NCBI RefSeq assembly: GCF_008801925.2
Contig: NZ_CP062803.1
Span: 4,216,001 to 4,280,000, forward strand
Direction: 5' to 3'
Source of the DNA: Cupriavidus basilensis
GTDB taxonomy: Bacteria; Pseudomonadota; Gammaproteobacteria; Burkholderiales; Burkholderiaceae
DNA: 64,000 nt
Numbering within the stretch: position 1 is the stretch's first letter; every line of letters begins with the position of its first letter. Below, in pieces: positions 45,922-55,575 of this stretch. Below the pieces are notes generated by a model. The model worked only from the letters and a program-made list of their open reading frames with translations. It did no database searches and was not told the origin of the DNA. The position numbers and the translations under genes are program-made.

Positions 45922-47136
45922 TTATCCGGCCAGCACCGCCGCGCGCGGCGCGGCGCGCCGCCAGCCTAGCGTGACCAGCAGCGCCACCGCCAGCGCCGGC
46001 AGCACGGCAAGGTTGACCGCCTGCCAGCCATAGCGGTACAGCACCTGCCCGGCAGCGAGCGTGGCCAGCGCGGTCAGCGCCGCGGCGGAGAATTCGGCCA
46101 GCGCCTGGGTCCGCGCGCGCTCGGCGGGCCGGTAGCTTTCCGCCAGCAGCGTGGTGCCGCCGACAAACATGAAATTCCAGCCAATGCCCAGGCACAACAA
46201 GGCGACATAAAAGGCTGGCAACGCCGTCGAGGCCAGGGCCACGAGCGAACCCATTGCAGCGAGCCCGATGCCGCACATCAGCATCGGCCCGCGCCCGAAG
46301 CGCTGCAGCAGCCAGCCGGAGAAAAAGGACGGCGCGTACATGCCCACCAGATGCCACTCGATGATCTGCGCGCCCTGCGTGATGGTATGGCTGCACGCCA
46401 CCGCGGCAATCGGCGTGGCGGTCATCACGAACATCATCACCGCGTTGCCGATGCCGTTGTTGGCAAACGCTGCCAGGAACACCGGCTGGCGCGCGATCTC
46501 GGCGAGCGGACGCGCGGGCAACGCCGCGGCGCGTTGATCGGCCGCCGCCGCGCCTGCGTGCGCCCTTGGCTCGCGGTAGCCAAGCGCCAGCAGCAAGACC
46601 GTGGCCATGCCGAACACCGCGACCACCGCATACGATCCGGCGAAGGGCTGCGCCACCATCAGATCGCTGCTCCACGCGGCGATGGCGGGCCCGCACACGG
46701 CAGCCACCACGCCGCCGGTGAGCACGGTGGAAATGGCGCGCGGCTTATCCACAGGCGCGGCGGCGTCCGCCGCGGCCAGCCGGTAAAAGCGCGCGAACGC
46801 CTGGAACACACCGACCAGCGCCGTGCCCACGCAGAACGCCACGAAGTCATGGTGCGAGATGGCCCACACCGACACCAGCCCGCCCGCGCAGCACGCGAGC
46901 CCGCCGAGCGAAAAAGCGATGCGGCGTCCCAGCCGCTCGATCAGGAAAGCGGCCGCGATGGCGGTGAGCGCCGACGCCACCGTGATCAGCGCGAACGGCA
47001 GCGTGGCTAGCGCCTTGTCGGGCGCGAGCGTGTAGCCGACCAGCCCGGTCAGGGTCAGGTCGACCGACAGCGCCGAAGTGAACAGGGCCTGGCAGATTGC
47101 CAGGACCCGGGCTTGGGACATCGCGGGACGTGCCAT
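45922..47136 (-). CDS. MFS transporter
   Basis: A 404-aa transporter with 12 predicted helices. The loop after helix 2 reads ERLGRRIAFSLGG, a typical MFS motif A variant. ATG 47136 starts a good first helix; the open frame up to 47229 is not needed. It probably forms a unit with the GlxA-type regulator downstream. Substrate unknown; it could export a metabolite or drug. Confidence 0.87.
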   Translation of the reverse strand: MARPAMSQARVLAICQALFTSALSVDLTLTGLVGYTLAPDKALATLPFALITVASALTAIAAAFLIERLGRRIAFSLGGLACCAGGLVSVWAISHHDFVAFCVGTALVGVFQAFARFYRLAAADAAAPVDKPRAISTVLTGGVVAAVCGPAIAAWSSDLMVAQPFAGSYAVVAVFGMATVLLLALGYREPRAHAGAAAADQRAAALPARPLAEIARQPVFLAAFANNGIGNAVMMFVMTATPIAAVACSHTITQGAQIIEWHLVGMYAPSFFSGWLLQRFGRGPMLMCGIGLAAMGSLVALASTALPAFYVALLCLGIGWNFMFVGGTTLLAESYRPAERARTQALAEFSAAALTALATLAAGQVLYRYGWQAVNLAVLPALAVALLVTLGWRRAAPRAAVLAG

Positions 47137-47245
47137 CGGAGCGCTCCGGTGAGGAAGTGGCGGGGATGGCACCGAGCGTACGAAAAGCGCGAGCGTGGCG
47201 GCTGACAATGATCCGCAGAATCCTGCCAACTCGCGCCTGGCTGGG

Positions 47246-50200
47246 CTAGTTGAACACGTCCTGGCGGTAACGACCCTGCGCCACCATGCCCGCCAGCCAG
47301 TCGGAGGCCGCCGCCTCGCTCATGCCGCCCTGCTGCGCCGCGATCTCGATCAGCGTGCGCCGCACCGCCGGCGCCATCTGCCGGCCGTCGCCGCACACAT
47401 AAATCGTGGCGCCGTCCCGCAGCATCGCCCAAATGGCCTGCCGATCACGCCATAGCAGATGCTGCACATAGCGCTGGTCCGCAGCGGCAGTAGTGGAGTG
47501 AGCCGCATGCGCCTGCACCACGCCCTCGGCCTGCCAGCGGGCCACATCATCGCGGTACAGCCAGTCGTGCCCGGGATGGCGGCAGCCGTAATAGAACTGG
47601 CTGGCGGCTACCGCCTGTCCGGCGGCCTTCTGCGCCGCGCGCTCTTCCAGGAAGCCGCGGAACGGCGCGATGCCCGTGCCGGGCCCGACCAGGATCATCG
47701 GCCGCGCCGGATCGGGATCGGGCGCGAAGGCCGGGTTGGGCGTGCGGATCGCGGCCGCCACCACCGCGCCCGGCGCGAGTCCTTGCAGCCAGGTGGATGC
47801 CACGCCACGGAACATGCCGCGCCCCGAGAGCGCGGGCGACCACACGGTGCCGACCGTGATCGTCGCCACGTCCGGTGAGACCAGCGGCGACGACGCGATG
47901 GAATAGAAGCGCGGCCGCATCGGCGCCGTGCAAGCCAGCAGGCCCGGCAGCGTGAGCGCGATGGCGGGGTGGCTGACCAGCACATCCACCAGCCCCAGCC
48001 GATGCGAAGCCACGCGCGCCGCGTAGCCCTCTTGCGCGTGGTCCGAGCCGAGCCGCTCCAGCGCCGCGCGCGTGAACGGGCAACGCGTGTATTGCAGCAG
48101 CGTGCGCAGCGTCTGGCGCGACACCACATCTTGCAGCTCGATGAAATGCGTCAGCAGTTCGCGCAAGGGCAATGCCTCGTCCAGGGGCAGCCCACGCGCG
48201 GCGTAGCCAGGCGCGGCGGACAGCGTCACCATGGCGTCGGGATCGAGATCGAGCCGCTCGCACAGGTCCCGCACGGTGGCGGGATGGTTCTGTGGATACA
48301 CCGCAAGATGATCGCCGGTCGCGTAGCTTGCGCCTTCCGGCAGGCGCAGCCGGATGTCGCGCGTGGAGGTGCGCGGCGCTTCCAGCGCGAAGTCCCACAG
48401 GCCCGCCGGATCGTTCACCAGCTCCGTGTTGGCCAGCACCGTGAAGGCCTGCGTCGACGGCGGCAACGTGGTGGCACGGATGGCGGCGATATCGCGCAGC
48501 CGCACCTCGATCTGGCTGGCGCCCGCTGCATCTGGCGCCGCGCCCTGCTCCACGCGCAGCGCCTGCAGCGATTGCCACAACGCGGTGAGCCATGACTCCG
48601 CCGCCTGGTCGAAGTCGCCATTGCCATCCGCCTCGCCGCGCGCGAGCAAAGGCGCCGCGCCGGCCGCGCTGAAGAAGTCGTGCAGCCGCTTGGGGAATGC
48701 CTGGTACGTGGCCCATTGCGAATTGCCGCAGCCTAGCAACGCAAAGCGCAGGCCTTCCGCGCGGTAGCCGCCGGCATCGCCGCTATCGAGCATGGCTTCG
48801 AAGCGTCGCGCTGAATCGGGTGCGCGCCCGTTGTAGGTCGCCGCCACGATCACGGCGAGCCCATCGGTGGGCAACGCGCCCACGGCTTCGTCCAGGTCGC
48901 GCAGCGTGGCAGCAAAGCCGGCCGCCAGCGCGCCGGCGTGGATCTGCTCGGCCAGCTCGCGCGCGGTGCCGAGGCTGGAGCCGCACAGCACGGCAAGGGG
49001 CTGGCCGTTGCCGCGCACCGCCGGGGGTTGCGACTGCGCGCTGGCCGCGCCGGGCGCAGCTGCGGCGGCGATGCGCTCGTGCGCACGGCGCCGCCGCGCG
49101 CGCAGCGTGAACGCATCCGGCTTCAGGGTCAGCGTCTCCTTGATGCGGAACTGGTAATCGTGCGGATCGCTGAACTGGAAGTTGCGCAGCATCAGGGCCA
49201 GCGCGAGCTTGGCTTCGGTCAGCGCGAACTGGCGCCCGATGCAGGCGCGCTCGCCATTGCCGAACGGCTTGTAGGCGTGGGGATGGATCCTGGCCTCGTT
49301 CTCGGGCAGGAAGCGGTCGATGTCGAAGGTCTCCGGATCGGCCCACACTTTCGGGTCGCGGTGCAGCGCGGTGAGCACCACCGAGATGCGCCGATCCTTG
49401 CGGATCAGGTAGCGCCCGCCGATCACCGTGTCTTCGAATGGCGCCACCGCAAAGGCGGGCGCCGTGGGCCACAGGCGCAGCGTTTCCTTGAGCACGCGGT
49501 CAATCACCTGCAGCTTCGCGAGGTCGGCATAGACCGGCGGCGCGTCACCCGGCAGCACCGCGTCCACCTCGGCATAGGCTTGCGCCAGCACGCCGGGATG
49601 GCGCAGCAGCTCATACAGCGCGAACGTAAGCAGGCCGCTGGTGGTCTCGTGCCCCGCGATCAGGAAGGTGATGACCTGGTTGCGGATGTTCACGTCGTCC
49701 AGGCGCTGGTCGGTGTCGGGGTCGCGCGCCTCCAGCATCAGGCTGAGCAGGTCGTGCGCGGGCGGCTGGCCGGCGTTCTTGCCGGCCGCGGCGCGGCGCT
49801 GCCGCACCACGTCATCCACCAGCTCTCGCATGTACCGGATATCGTCGGCGAACTTGCGGTGCGCCTTGTGCATGAACTTGTCCTGCAGCGCAAAGCGCGT
49901 GAGCTTGCCCATGGCCTCCTCGAGCGCGCCGACCATGGCGTCGATAAAGGGATGGAGCTGCTCGCGCGAGAACGAATCGAAGTCGTAGCCGAAGCCTGAC
50001 AGCGCGATGGTGTCCAGCGTGAGCCGGGTCATGTCGTCGGCGATCGGGATGTCGGTGTCGGCGCCCTGGCGGTCCCACTTGTCGACCAGCCGGTTGGCCA
50101 CGCGCAGCATCACGTCGAAGTAGCCCTTCATCGCGCGCTGGCTGAAGGCGGGCATCAGGATGCGGTGCGCACGGCCCCAGTTCCCCTCCTCGGCGTGCGC

Positions 50201-50542
50201 GGTGAACAAGCCGTCGCCAGCCAGGTCGCGCAGGTAAGACAGCGGCGGCCCGACGGTCTTGCGAAAGTGCCGCCCGTCCGACAGCTCGCCCACCAGCGCG
50301 GCGTCGCTCACGAACGCCACCCGGCGCCCGGCGAAATCGAGTTCGAAAATGCCATCGAAGGCACGGCTGCGCGCCAGCAGGTGCTGCCCGACCTTGCCCG
50401 GGGTGACCTGCAACAGGTTGCCGACCAGCGGCCAGCCCGGGTCGCGCGGGATGGGTTCGAGCGAGCGTGCGGGCTGCGCCGCTGGAATGGTTGCGGAGGT
50501 TGCGGCCGGAGCGGCGGAGGCAGGAGTGGAGGCGCGCTGCAT
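47246..50542 (-). CDS. Self-sufficient cytochrome P450/NADPH-P450 reductase fusion (CYP102 family)
   Basis: A 1098-aa fusion. P450 part (about 25-490): oxygen-binding AGHETT (296-301), ExxR ETLR (353-356), heme ligand Cys434 in FGNGERACIG. Then a flavodoxin FMN domain (from about 525, LCGSSLGTARELAEQ) and the FAD/NADPH domain with RFYSIASSP and LVGPGTGIAPFRGF. The enzyme hydroxylates fatty acids near the omega end with NADPH and needs no partner. A 24-residue Ala-rich extension precedes the P450. It is divergent from a TetR gene, as in Bacillus BM3/BM3R1. Confidence 0.95.
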   Translation of the reverse strand: MQRASTPASAAPAATSATIPAAQPARSLEPIPRDPGWPLVGNLLQVTPGKVGQHLLARSRAFDGIFELDFAGRRVAFVSDAALVGELSDGRHFRKTVGPPLSYLRDLAGDGLFTAHAEEGNWGRAHRILMPAFSQRAMKGYFDVMLRVANRLVDKWDRQGADTDIPIADDMTRLTLDTIALSGFGYDFDSFSREQLHPFIDAMVGALEEAMGKLTRFALQDKFMHKAHRKFADDIRYMRELVDDVVRQRRAAAGKNAGQPPAHDLLSLMLEARDPDTDQRLDDVNIRNQVITFLIAGHETTSGLLTFALYELLRHPGVLAQAYAEVDAVLPGDAPPVYADLAKLQVIDRVLKETLRLWPTAPAFAVAPFEDTVIGGRYLIRKDRRISVVLTALHRDPKVWADPETFDIDRFLPENEARIHPHAYKPFGNGERACIGRQFALTEAKLALALMLRNFQFSDPHDYQFRIKETLTLKPDAFTLRARRRRAHERIAAAAAPGAASAQSQPPAVRGNGQPLAVLCGSSLGTARELAEQIHAGALAAGFAATLRDLDEAVGALPTDGLAVIVAATYNGRAPDSARRFEAMLDSGDAGGYRAEGLRFALLGCGNSQWATYQAFPKRLHDFFSAAGAAPLLARGEADGNGDFDQAAESWLTALWQSLQALRVEQGAAPDAAGASQIEVRLRDIAAIRATTLPPSTQAFTVLANTELVNDPAGLWDFALEAPRTSTRDIRLRLPEGASYATGDHLAVYPQNHPATVRDLCERLDLDPDAMVTLSAAPGYAARGLPLDEALPLRELLTHFIELQDVVSRQTLRTLLQYTRCPFTRAALERLGSDHAQEGYAARVASHRLGLVDVLVSHPAIALTLPGLLACTAPMRPRFYSIASSPLVSPDVATITVGTVWSPALSGRGMFRGVASTWLQGLAPGAVVAAAIRTPNPAFAPDPDPARPMILVGPGTGIAPFRGFLEERAAQKAAGQAVAASQFYYGCRHPGHDWLYRDDVARWQAEGVVQAHAAHSTTAAADQRYVQHLLWRDRQAIWAMLRDGATIYVCGDGRQMAPAVRRTLIEIAAQQGGMSEAAASDWLAGMVAQGRYRQDVFN

Positions 50543-50689
50543 GTTCAGGTCACCAGAAGGTAGTCGGCGGGTGTCACGCCGGGGTTGGGCCAAGGGGCTC
50601 AGGCGCCGCCTTGTGTCTCTTGTCCGTCTTTCTGTTTTCTGCCGGGTGCATGGCGTACATGACGTACATGGCTATCCCTGCAAGTTGAC

Positions 50690-50743
50690 GTAGACAACCG
50701 TCTACTTTTGCAGCAAAGTAGACGAATGTAGACCGAGTGTCAA
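50690..50743 (-). promoter_or_regulatory. CYP102 promoter with repeated GTAGAC operator
   Basis: On the minus strand, -35 TTGACA (50743-50738), a 17-base spacer and -10 TACTTT (50720-50715) form a strong promoter for CYP102. Four GTAGAC half-sites lie here (50690-50695, 50700-50705 inverted, 50718-50723, 50728-50733), and TCTACTTT/AAAGTAGA form an 8-bp palindrome at 50701-50722. Two half-sites lie in or on the promoter elements, which fits repression by the divergent TetR protein. Confidence 0.7.
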
Positions 50744-50817
50744 TTCCAAACCGGATTCGCTCAATCCGGCGTATTCAAGCCGGTGTATCCCGGCCTTAAC
50801 TTTTTTTGCCTGACACC

Positions 50818-51489
50818 ATGGAAGACATTGCCGGCGGCAAACGCAAACTGATCGACGCGGCGCTGCGCCTGGCCGCAGCCAGGCGCAGCTTCGCCGGCCT
50901 CGGCCTGCGCGAGCTGGCGCGCGAAGCGGGGCTGAACCCCAATACCTTCTATCGCCACTTCCGCGACATGGAAGACCTGGCGCTGACCGCCGTGGCCGAG
51001 GTCGGCAACGAATTGCGGCCCATGCTGCGCGCGGTGCGCTGGGCGGTGGCGCAGGACAACCCCGGCGAGGTCGCCACCCGCGCCTGCGACGCCTTCTTCG
51101 CCTACGCCGATGCCCACCCCGACGCCTTCTTTGTCGGCGTGTGCGGCAGTACCGGCCCGCAGCCGGCTCTGCGCGAGGCCGTGCGCCAGGTGCTGGCGGA
51201 TATCGCCGGCGAGATGGCGGAAGACATCGAGAGGCTGGCGCTCTGCCCGGGCCTGTCGCGCCCCATCGTCGACGACCTCTGCGGCTACGTGGTGTCCTAC
51301 CTGTTCCACCTGTCGTCGGACTATCTCGAAGATAACGCCAAGGGACGCCGCTCGCGCATCCAGCAATCCAAGCAGCTGATCAGCTGGCTGCTGCGCGGCG
51401 CCGCCGAACAGCAGCGGGCGCAGGATCAGCCGGCGCCCGTACCCGCGCCTGCGCGCAAACGCAAGCCGGCGGAGCGCCGGCCGCACTGA
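50818..51489 (+). CDS. TetR-family repressor of the CYP102 gene
   Basis: A 223-aa regulator with a TetR helix-turn-helix (LGLRELAREAGLNPNTFYRHF, in part; about 27-47). The C-terminal ligand domain is of the FadR/FabR-like group (FRDMEDLALTAV then a long helical part), and the last 25 residues are basic. It is divergent from the P450 gene across the operator region, as BM3R1 is in Bacillus, where fatty acids or related ligands relieve repression. ATG 50818 fits the family start. Confidence 0.87.
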   Translation: MEDIAGGKRKLIDAALRLAAARRSFAGLGLRELAREAGLNPNTFYRHFRDMEDLALTAVAEVGNELRPMLRAVRWAVAQDNPGEVATRACDAFFAYADAHPDAFFVGVCGSTGPQPALREAVRQVLADIAGEMAEDIERLALCPGLSRPIVDDLCGYVVSYLFHLSSDYLEDNAKGRRSRIQQSKQLISWLLRGAAEQQRAQDQPAPVPAPARKRKPAERRPH

Positions 51490-51500
51490 GCGCGCCGCCC

Positions 51501-51905
51501 TTAGTCCACCACCTTGCCGCGCTGCGCCTTGACCTGGCTGCGCTGGCTCTTGCCTTCGAGGCGCCGCATCTTGGAGCCAAAGGTAGGCCGCGTGGGGCGG
51601 CGCGTGCGCGGCGGCGTGGCCACGCTGCGCACCAGGTCGTGCAGGCGCTGCACGGCCTCCTCCCGATTCATCTCCAGGCTGCGGTGTTGCTGCGCCTTGA
51701 TCACCACCACGCCATCGCGCGTGATGCGGTGGTCATGCAACTGCAGCAGCCGCGCCTTGTGCCCTTCCTCCAGCGACGAGGCGCGGACATCGAAACGCAG
51801 GTGGACCGCGTTGGACACCTTGTTGATGTTTTGCCCACCCGCGCCTTGCGCGCGGATCGCGGTGATCTCGTATTCGGTGTGGAGGATGGTGATGTCGGGC
51901 TGCAT
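51501..51905 (-). CDS. arfB: Alternative ribosome-rescue factor B (peptidyl-tRNA hydrolase)
   Basis: A 134-aa release-factor-like protein. The GGQ motif is at 23-25 (GAGGQNINKVSNAVHLRFD). The basic C-terminal tail (RRLEGKSQRSQVKAQRGK) is the part that enters the empty mRNA channel of stalled ribosomes. It frees nascent chains on non-stop complexes. ATG 51905 was chosen by family length. Confidence 0.94.
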   Translation of the reverse strand: MQPDITILHTEYEITAIRAQGAGGQNINKVSNAVHLRFDVRASSLEEGHKARLLQLHDHRITRDGVVVIKAQQHRSLEMNREEAVQRLHDLVRSVATPPRTRRPTRPTFGSKMRRLEGKSQRSQVKAQRGKVVD

Positions 51906-51970
51906 GGCACGCATGATAGCAAGGGCCGATGCGGCCCGCTCCCATGCGCTACCCGTGTGCTGCCCATGCG

Positions 51971-52462
51971 CTAGCGGGCAGACGGCAGCTCGCCCCAGGC
52001 CACCAGGATCCGCTGGATGCTGCGCGCGTACGCGTCGCGCTGCCCCGGCGATTCGGAGTGGTAGGCGCCGATGGCGCGCCAGGTGTTGCCATGCCTCACC
52101 ATCTTTTGCTTTAGCAGCCAGGCGGCGACAAAGACGTTGACGCACGAGTCGGTCAGCGCGCGGCTCGGCACCCCGTGGCGGGCCAGGTCATTGAAATGCA
52201 CCGAGTTGATCTGCAACTGCCCGACGTCGATCGACCCGTTCGCATTGCGGTTCACCGCGGCGGGATCGCCCTTCGACTCGAACCACGCGATGGCACGCAG
52301 CACCGAGGGGTTGACGCCTTGGTAGGTGCCCGCCTGCTCGAAGCAATCCTGCGCGCGGGCCGCGCCATGGAACAGCAATAGCGAAGCCACCAGCAAGCTG
52401 CCGGCGAGCGTGCCGGCATGCCCGCGCAGGCCGGCTGCCTTCGGATGGGCGTTAGCGGACAC
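51971..52462 (-). CDS. Secreted lytic transglycosylase (SLT family, IagB-like)
   Basis: A 163-aa protein with signal peptide (to about residue 38) and an SLT domain: catalytic Glu62 in AIAWFESKGDP, then VGQLQINSVHF and IGAYHSES. It cuts peptidoglycan, often to let envelope machines pass. The start GTG 52462 overlaps the previous gene's stop by 11 bases, indicating coupling. Last gene of a three-gene secreted cluster. Confidence 0.85.
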   Translation of the reverse strand: MSANAHPKAAGLRGHAGTLAGSLLVASLLLFHGAARAQDCFEQAGTYQGVNPSVLRAIAWFESKGDPAAVNRNANGSIDVGQLQINSVHFNDLARHGVPSRALTDSCVNVFVAAWLLKQKMVRHGNTWRAIGAYHSESPGQRDAYARSIQRILVAWGELPSAR

Positions 52463-52859
52463 GATTGATGCCCTCGCTTGCCAGACGTTGGCGATGATCT
52501 TCAGCCAGCCCGGGCGGAGCCGACTGCTGCAGGGCCAGGTCGAGCTGACGTCCGATCGTGTCCAGGTACACACGCGAGGTGTCCGAAACCACCAGCCGCA
52601 CTACCGGCGCCAGGCTCTTGCGTTCCGGCGCGGGCAGCGCTTTGGTCCTGGCCCTTGCGGTGTGGCCCACGCGCGGCGCGCTGAGCTCGTCACCGCCGCT
52701 CGCGGGCGGCAACATGGCCAGGGTTGGCAGCGGTGGATAAACCTTGTCCGCCGCCGGTGCGGCGGCTGGCAAGGCAGGACGGACATCGGCGCCAGGCTCG
52801 GTGGCAAGGACCGGCATGGCCAGCGCCAGGCTGGCGGCAAACAGGATGAGGCGGTGCAT
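52452..52859 (-). CDS. Secreted protein of unknown function
   Basis: A 135-aa protein with a signal peptide (LILFAASLALAMPVLA, cleavage near 19), a Pro/Ala-rich middle, and a conserved-looking helical end (YLDTIGRQLDLALQQ, about 98-112). No family recognised. It lies between the lipoprotein and the lytic transglycosylase genes and overlaps the latter, so all three probably act together in the periplasm. Confidence 0.7.
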   Translation of the reverse strand: MHRLILFAASLALAMPVLATEPGADVRPALPAAAPAADKVYPPLPTLAMLPPASGGDELSAPRVGHTARARTKALPAPERKSLAPVVRLVVSDTSRVYLDTIGRQLDLALQQSAPPGLAEDHRQRLASEGINRVR

Positions 52860-52905
52860 CGGCTGCGGCTCCTAGTTGCGGTGTGATTGCGGTGCTATTG
52901 CGGCG

Positions 52906-53364
52906 TTATTGCGATTGCGCCGTCTTGACGGTGACGCTGTATGGCTGGCTCGTGCCGGCCGTCAGGTTCTCGAGGTGAACGGCAGTGGTGCGGTGTGCCG
53001 GTACACCTTTCCAGATCGCCTGGTTGAGGTAGGGCAGGTCCTGGCCGAGCGCGGTGACAACGATGGTCGCCGGCTGCTTCTGCCGGGCCGCCAGCGCGCC
53101 GGCCTTGGCAAGCACGGCCGCGAGTTGCGCATCGCGCGCACCAAGCGCGTCCGGCGGGATCACGAAGCTAGCAATCGTGCTCTGCGGCGCCGGCGCGTCC
53201 GCCGTCGCAGAGGCTGGCAGTTGGGCACAACCCGCCAGCGCGAGCAAGGCTGCCGAGGCGGCCAGCGGCATCGCCAGGCGCTTTGCCCACGCGCCCTGCA
53301 GCCGAGAGTGAGCGACGGCCCGGCGCGTCCGTTCGCGAGGCACTTTGTCTGCGATATTGCACAT
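52906..53364 (-). CDS. Putative lipoprotein
   Basis: A 152-aa protein. A basic N-terminus of about 30 residues precedes a hydrophobic stretch and lipobox LALAGC (Cys46). The mature part is an Ala-rich helical region followed by a compact C-terminus (TIVVTALGQDLPYLNQAIWKG, in part). No family recognised; resembles small pilus- or secretion-associated lipoproteins. First of the three-gene secreted cluster. The 336-bp upstream gap (53365-53700) shows only AT-rich promoter-like sequence near 53430-53470. Confidence 0.65.
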   Translation of the reverse strand: MCNIADKVPRERTRRAVAHSRLQGAWAKRLAMPLAASAALLALAGCAQLPASATADAPAPQSTIASFVIPPDALGARDAQLAAVLAKAGALAARQKQPATIVVTALGQDLPYLNQAIWKGVPAHRTTAVHLENLTAGTSQPYSVTVKTAQSQ

Positions 53365-53700
53365 GGAATGACTTCCCGAGGCGTTTGATGCGGGCCATTT
53401 ACGCATTGGCCCGATCGGGCGAAAAGGCGCAATTAAGGGGAGAAATTGCTTCTGTTTGCGGATTGACAGTGCCTCCCACTGGACAGCCGTTGCGCGCTCA
53501 GGTGCGGCCACGCGCCGGTCATGGCACTTTCCGGAAAGACACGTGCTCGACAAGACGCGCGGTGCTAAACCGAAATGCCCCACGCGCCATACAGCGAGCG
53601 CCCCCGGAAATCGCCCGCGGCGGTTCCACCGCTGCCCAAATCCTGCCAAGGCGCGCGCAGCTGTATCAACGGCACAACGCGCGCATCACCATGATTGCGC

Positions 53701-54609
53701 TCAAGGCCCCCGCACCGCGCCCTGGCTTGCCGGCCGCACCAGTAGCAGGCTTGCCACAGCCAGGAGCACGCAACCGACCCCAGTCACCTGAGCCACGCTG
53801 ACCCGCTCGCCCAGCAACACCACCGCCAGGACGACCGCCGACACTGGCGCAAGCGCCGTAAACAGCGCCGCCTCGCTGCCGCTCGTGCGCGCCGAGCCCG
53901 CGTACCACAGCAGGAATCCGCCGACCGTCGGCACGATTGCGTAGTAGATCACCGCAGCCGCCGCCTGCGTGGAAAACACCAAAGTCCACGGCGCCTCGAA
54001 CACAGCGAACAGCGCGGATGCGACCAGCCCGATGCCGCACATGAGCGCCGATAGCGCGAGTGGCGCAATCGCCTGGTCCAGCCGCCGGTTGAGCAGGATG
54101 AACAGCCCCTCGCACACGACGGCTCCCAGGACGAGCGCGTTGCCGAGCAAGGAATGCCCGCTGCCGGCGCCGGAAGGGAAGGCAACCATGACAATCCCTG
54201 CCGTGGCCAGCCCGATCGCGAGCATGAGGAAACGATGGGGCCGCTCGCCAAGCAGCAGGATCGCGATCACCGCCGATACCACGGGCAGCGTACCAATGAT
54301 GACGCCCGCATCCGCGGCGGAGGTCAGCCGCAGACCGGAGATCAGCAGCGTCGTATAACCCACGCTGCCCGCCGCCGCCTGCACCACCAGCGTGATCCGG
54401 TCACGCCCGCGCGGCCTGGGCCAAGATGCACCGGTCAGTCGCATTGCGCCCAGCAAGCAAGGCAAGGCAATCGCGAACCGCAGCGCGGTGGCCGTGAACG
54501 GCGGCAGGCCGGACGCAATGACTTTGCTGGCAATCACGGTGCTGCCAACCAGCACCATCGCAAGGGTCAGATAGAAATACCCCAGATAGCTTCCCCGCTT
54601 GCCCGGCAT
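53701..54609 (-). CDS. DMT-superfamily transporter (two EamA domains)
   Basis: A 302-aa, ten-helix membrane protein made of two EamA repeats (about 8-140 and 155-290); the second ends in VLLGERVSVAQVTGVGCVL. Members export amino acids or other metabolites. It lies 71 bp downstream of the AraC-type gene on the same strand, the usual arrangement for regulator plus exporter. Confidence 0.88.
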   Translation of the reverse strand: MPGKRGSYLGYFYLTLAMVLVGSTVIASKVIASGLPPFTATALRFAIALPCLLGAMRLTGASWPRPRGRDRITLVVQAAAGSVGYTTLLISGLRLTSAADAGVIIGTLPVVSAVIAILLLGERPHRFLMLAIGLATAGIVMVAFPSGAGSGHSLLGNALVLGAVVCEGLFILLNRRLDQAIAPLALSALMCGIGLVASALFAVFEAPWTLVFSTQAAAAVIYYAIVPTVGGFLLWYAGSARTSGSEAALFTALAPVSAVVLAVVLLGERVSVAQVTGVGCVLLAVASLLLVRPASQGAVRGP

Positions 54610-54680
54610 GCGCAGCCCCCGCCATGGAAAAGCAGCAGGCTAGCCGGGCCGGCACATCGGGTCTTGAACGAAATTGCAGC

Positions 54681-55496
54681 TCAGCCCACCACGGCCGCAT
54701 AGGCGCGCGGCGACACGCCGTACTGGCGCACGAACATCCGCGTCATGTGGCTCTGGTCGGCAAAGCCGCTGGCGGCTGCCGCATCGGCCAGGGCCTTGCC
54801 CTGCGCAATCAGCGCGCGAGCCAGATGGATGCGTCGCTGCAAGAGGTACGCGTGCGGCGTCAGCCCGGTTGCCTTGGAAAACGCACGCAGCAACTGGAAC
54901 CGGCTCAGCCCGGCAACCTCGGCTAGTTCGGCCAGCGAGACGGGTGCGGCCGGATCATCGTCGATCAGGCTGCGCGCCCGATCGATCGCCCCCGCCTGTG
55001 CCCCCGCCTGCGCGCCTGCGCTGCGCACAAGGCCGGGCTCCGCCACCCGCGCCAGCAGGGCGAGCAGCATCGCTTCGCGCTGCAGATCCGAGCCAGCGCC
55101 GGCCGTAGCGAGCAGATAGAGCTGCTGGAAGCAGGCCGCCACCGCCGCATCGCTGACGACCGGGTTGGGGAATTCGCACTGCCTCGTCCTGCCTTCGCTC
55201 AGGTCCAGGCTCGCCAGCGCGATGCATGCGGGATCGAAGTAAAGCATCCGCCACGAACGCCCGGCGTCGCCGATGGGCATGCCATCGTGCACCTCGCCCG
55301 GGTTGACCATGATCATGTCGCCCGGGCCCGCTTCGACCATGCCGCGCCCGCTGTGCGACCTGTGCGCACCCTGCCAGATCACGCCGATGCCAAATTGCTC
55401 GTGGGTATGCCGCGCAAAGGTGTGGCGCGTGCTCGCCTCGACGGCCTCCACGCCAGGCATCGCGCAGCGAAGGATCCTGAACTGTCCTGAGCGCAT
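54681..55496 (-). CDS. AraC-family transcriptional regulator (cupin N-terminus)
   Basis: A 271-aa regulator. The cupin-like sensor (about 15-110) shows HTHEQFGIGVI and a GPGDMIMVNPGEVHDG strand. The two AraC helix-turn-helices are at about 175-260 (SLAELAEVAGLSRFQLLRAF; then ALADAAAASGFADQSHMTRMF). Probable regulator of the DMT exporter gene downstream. Divergent from the GNAT gene at 55576. Confidence 0.9.
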   Translation of the reverse strand: MRSGQFRILRCAMPGVEAVEASTRHTFARHTHEQFGIGVIWQGAHRSHSGRGMVEAGPGDMIMVNPGEVHDGMPIGDAGRSWRMLYFDPACIALASLDLSEGRTRQCEFPNPVVSDAAVAACFQQLYLLATAGAGSDLQREAMLLALLARVAEPGLVRSAGAQAGAQAGAIDRARSLIDDDPAAPVSLAELAEVAGLSRFQLLRAFSKATGLTPHAYLLQRRIHLARALIAQGKALADAAAASGFADQSHMTRMFVRQYGVSPRAYAAVVG

Positions 55497-55575
55497 TCCG
55501 TGCTTCCCATTCCGTTCTCTCTTTTGCGCGACGATATACTCACCCTTCAGCTTTGCGCTACCCCCCGGTTCTGAC

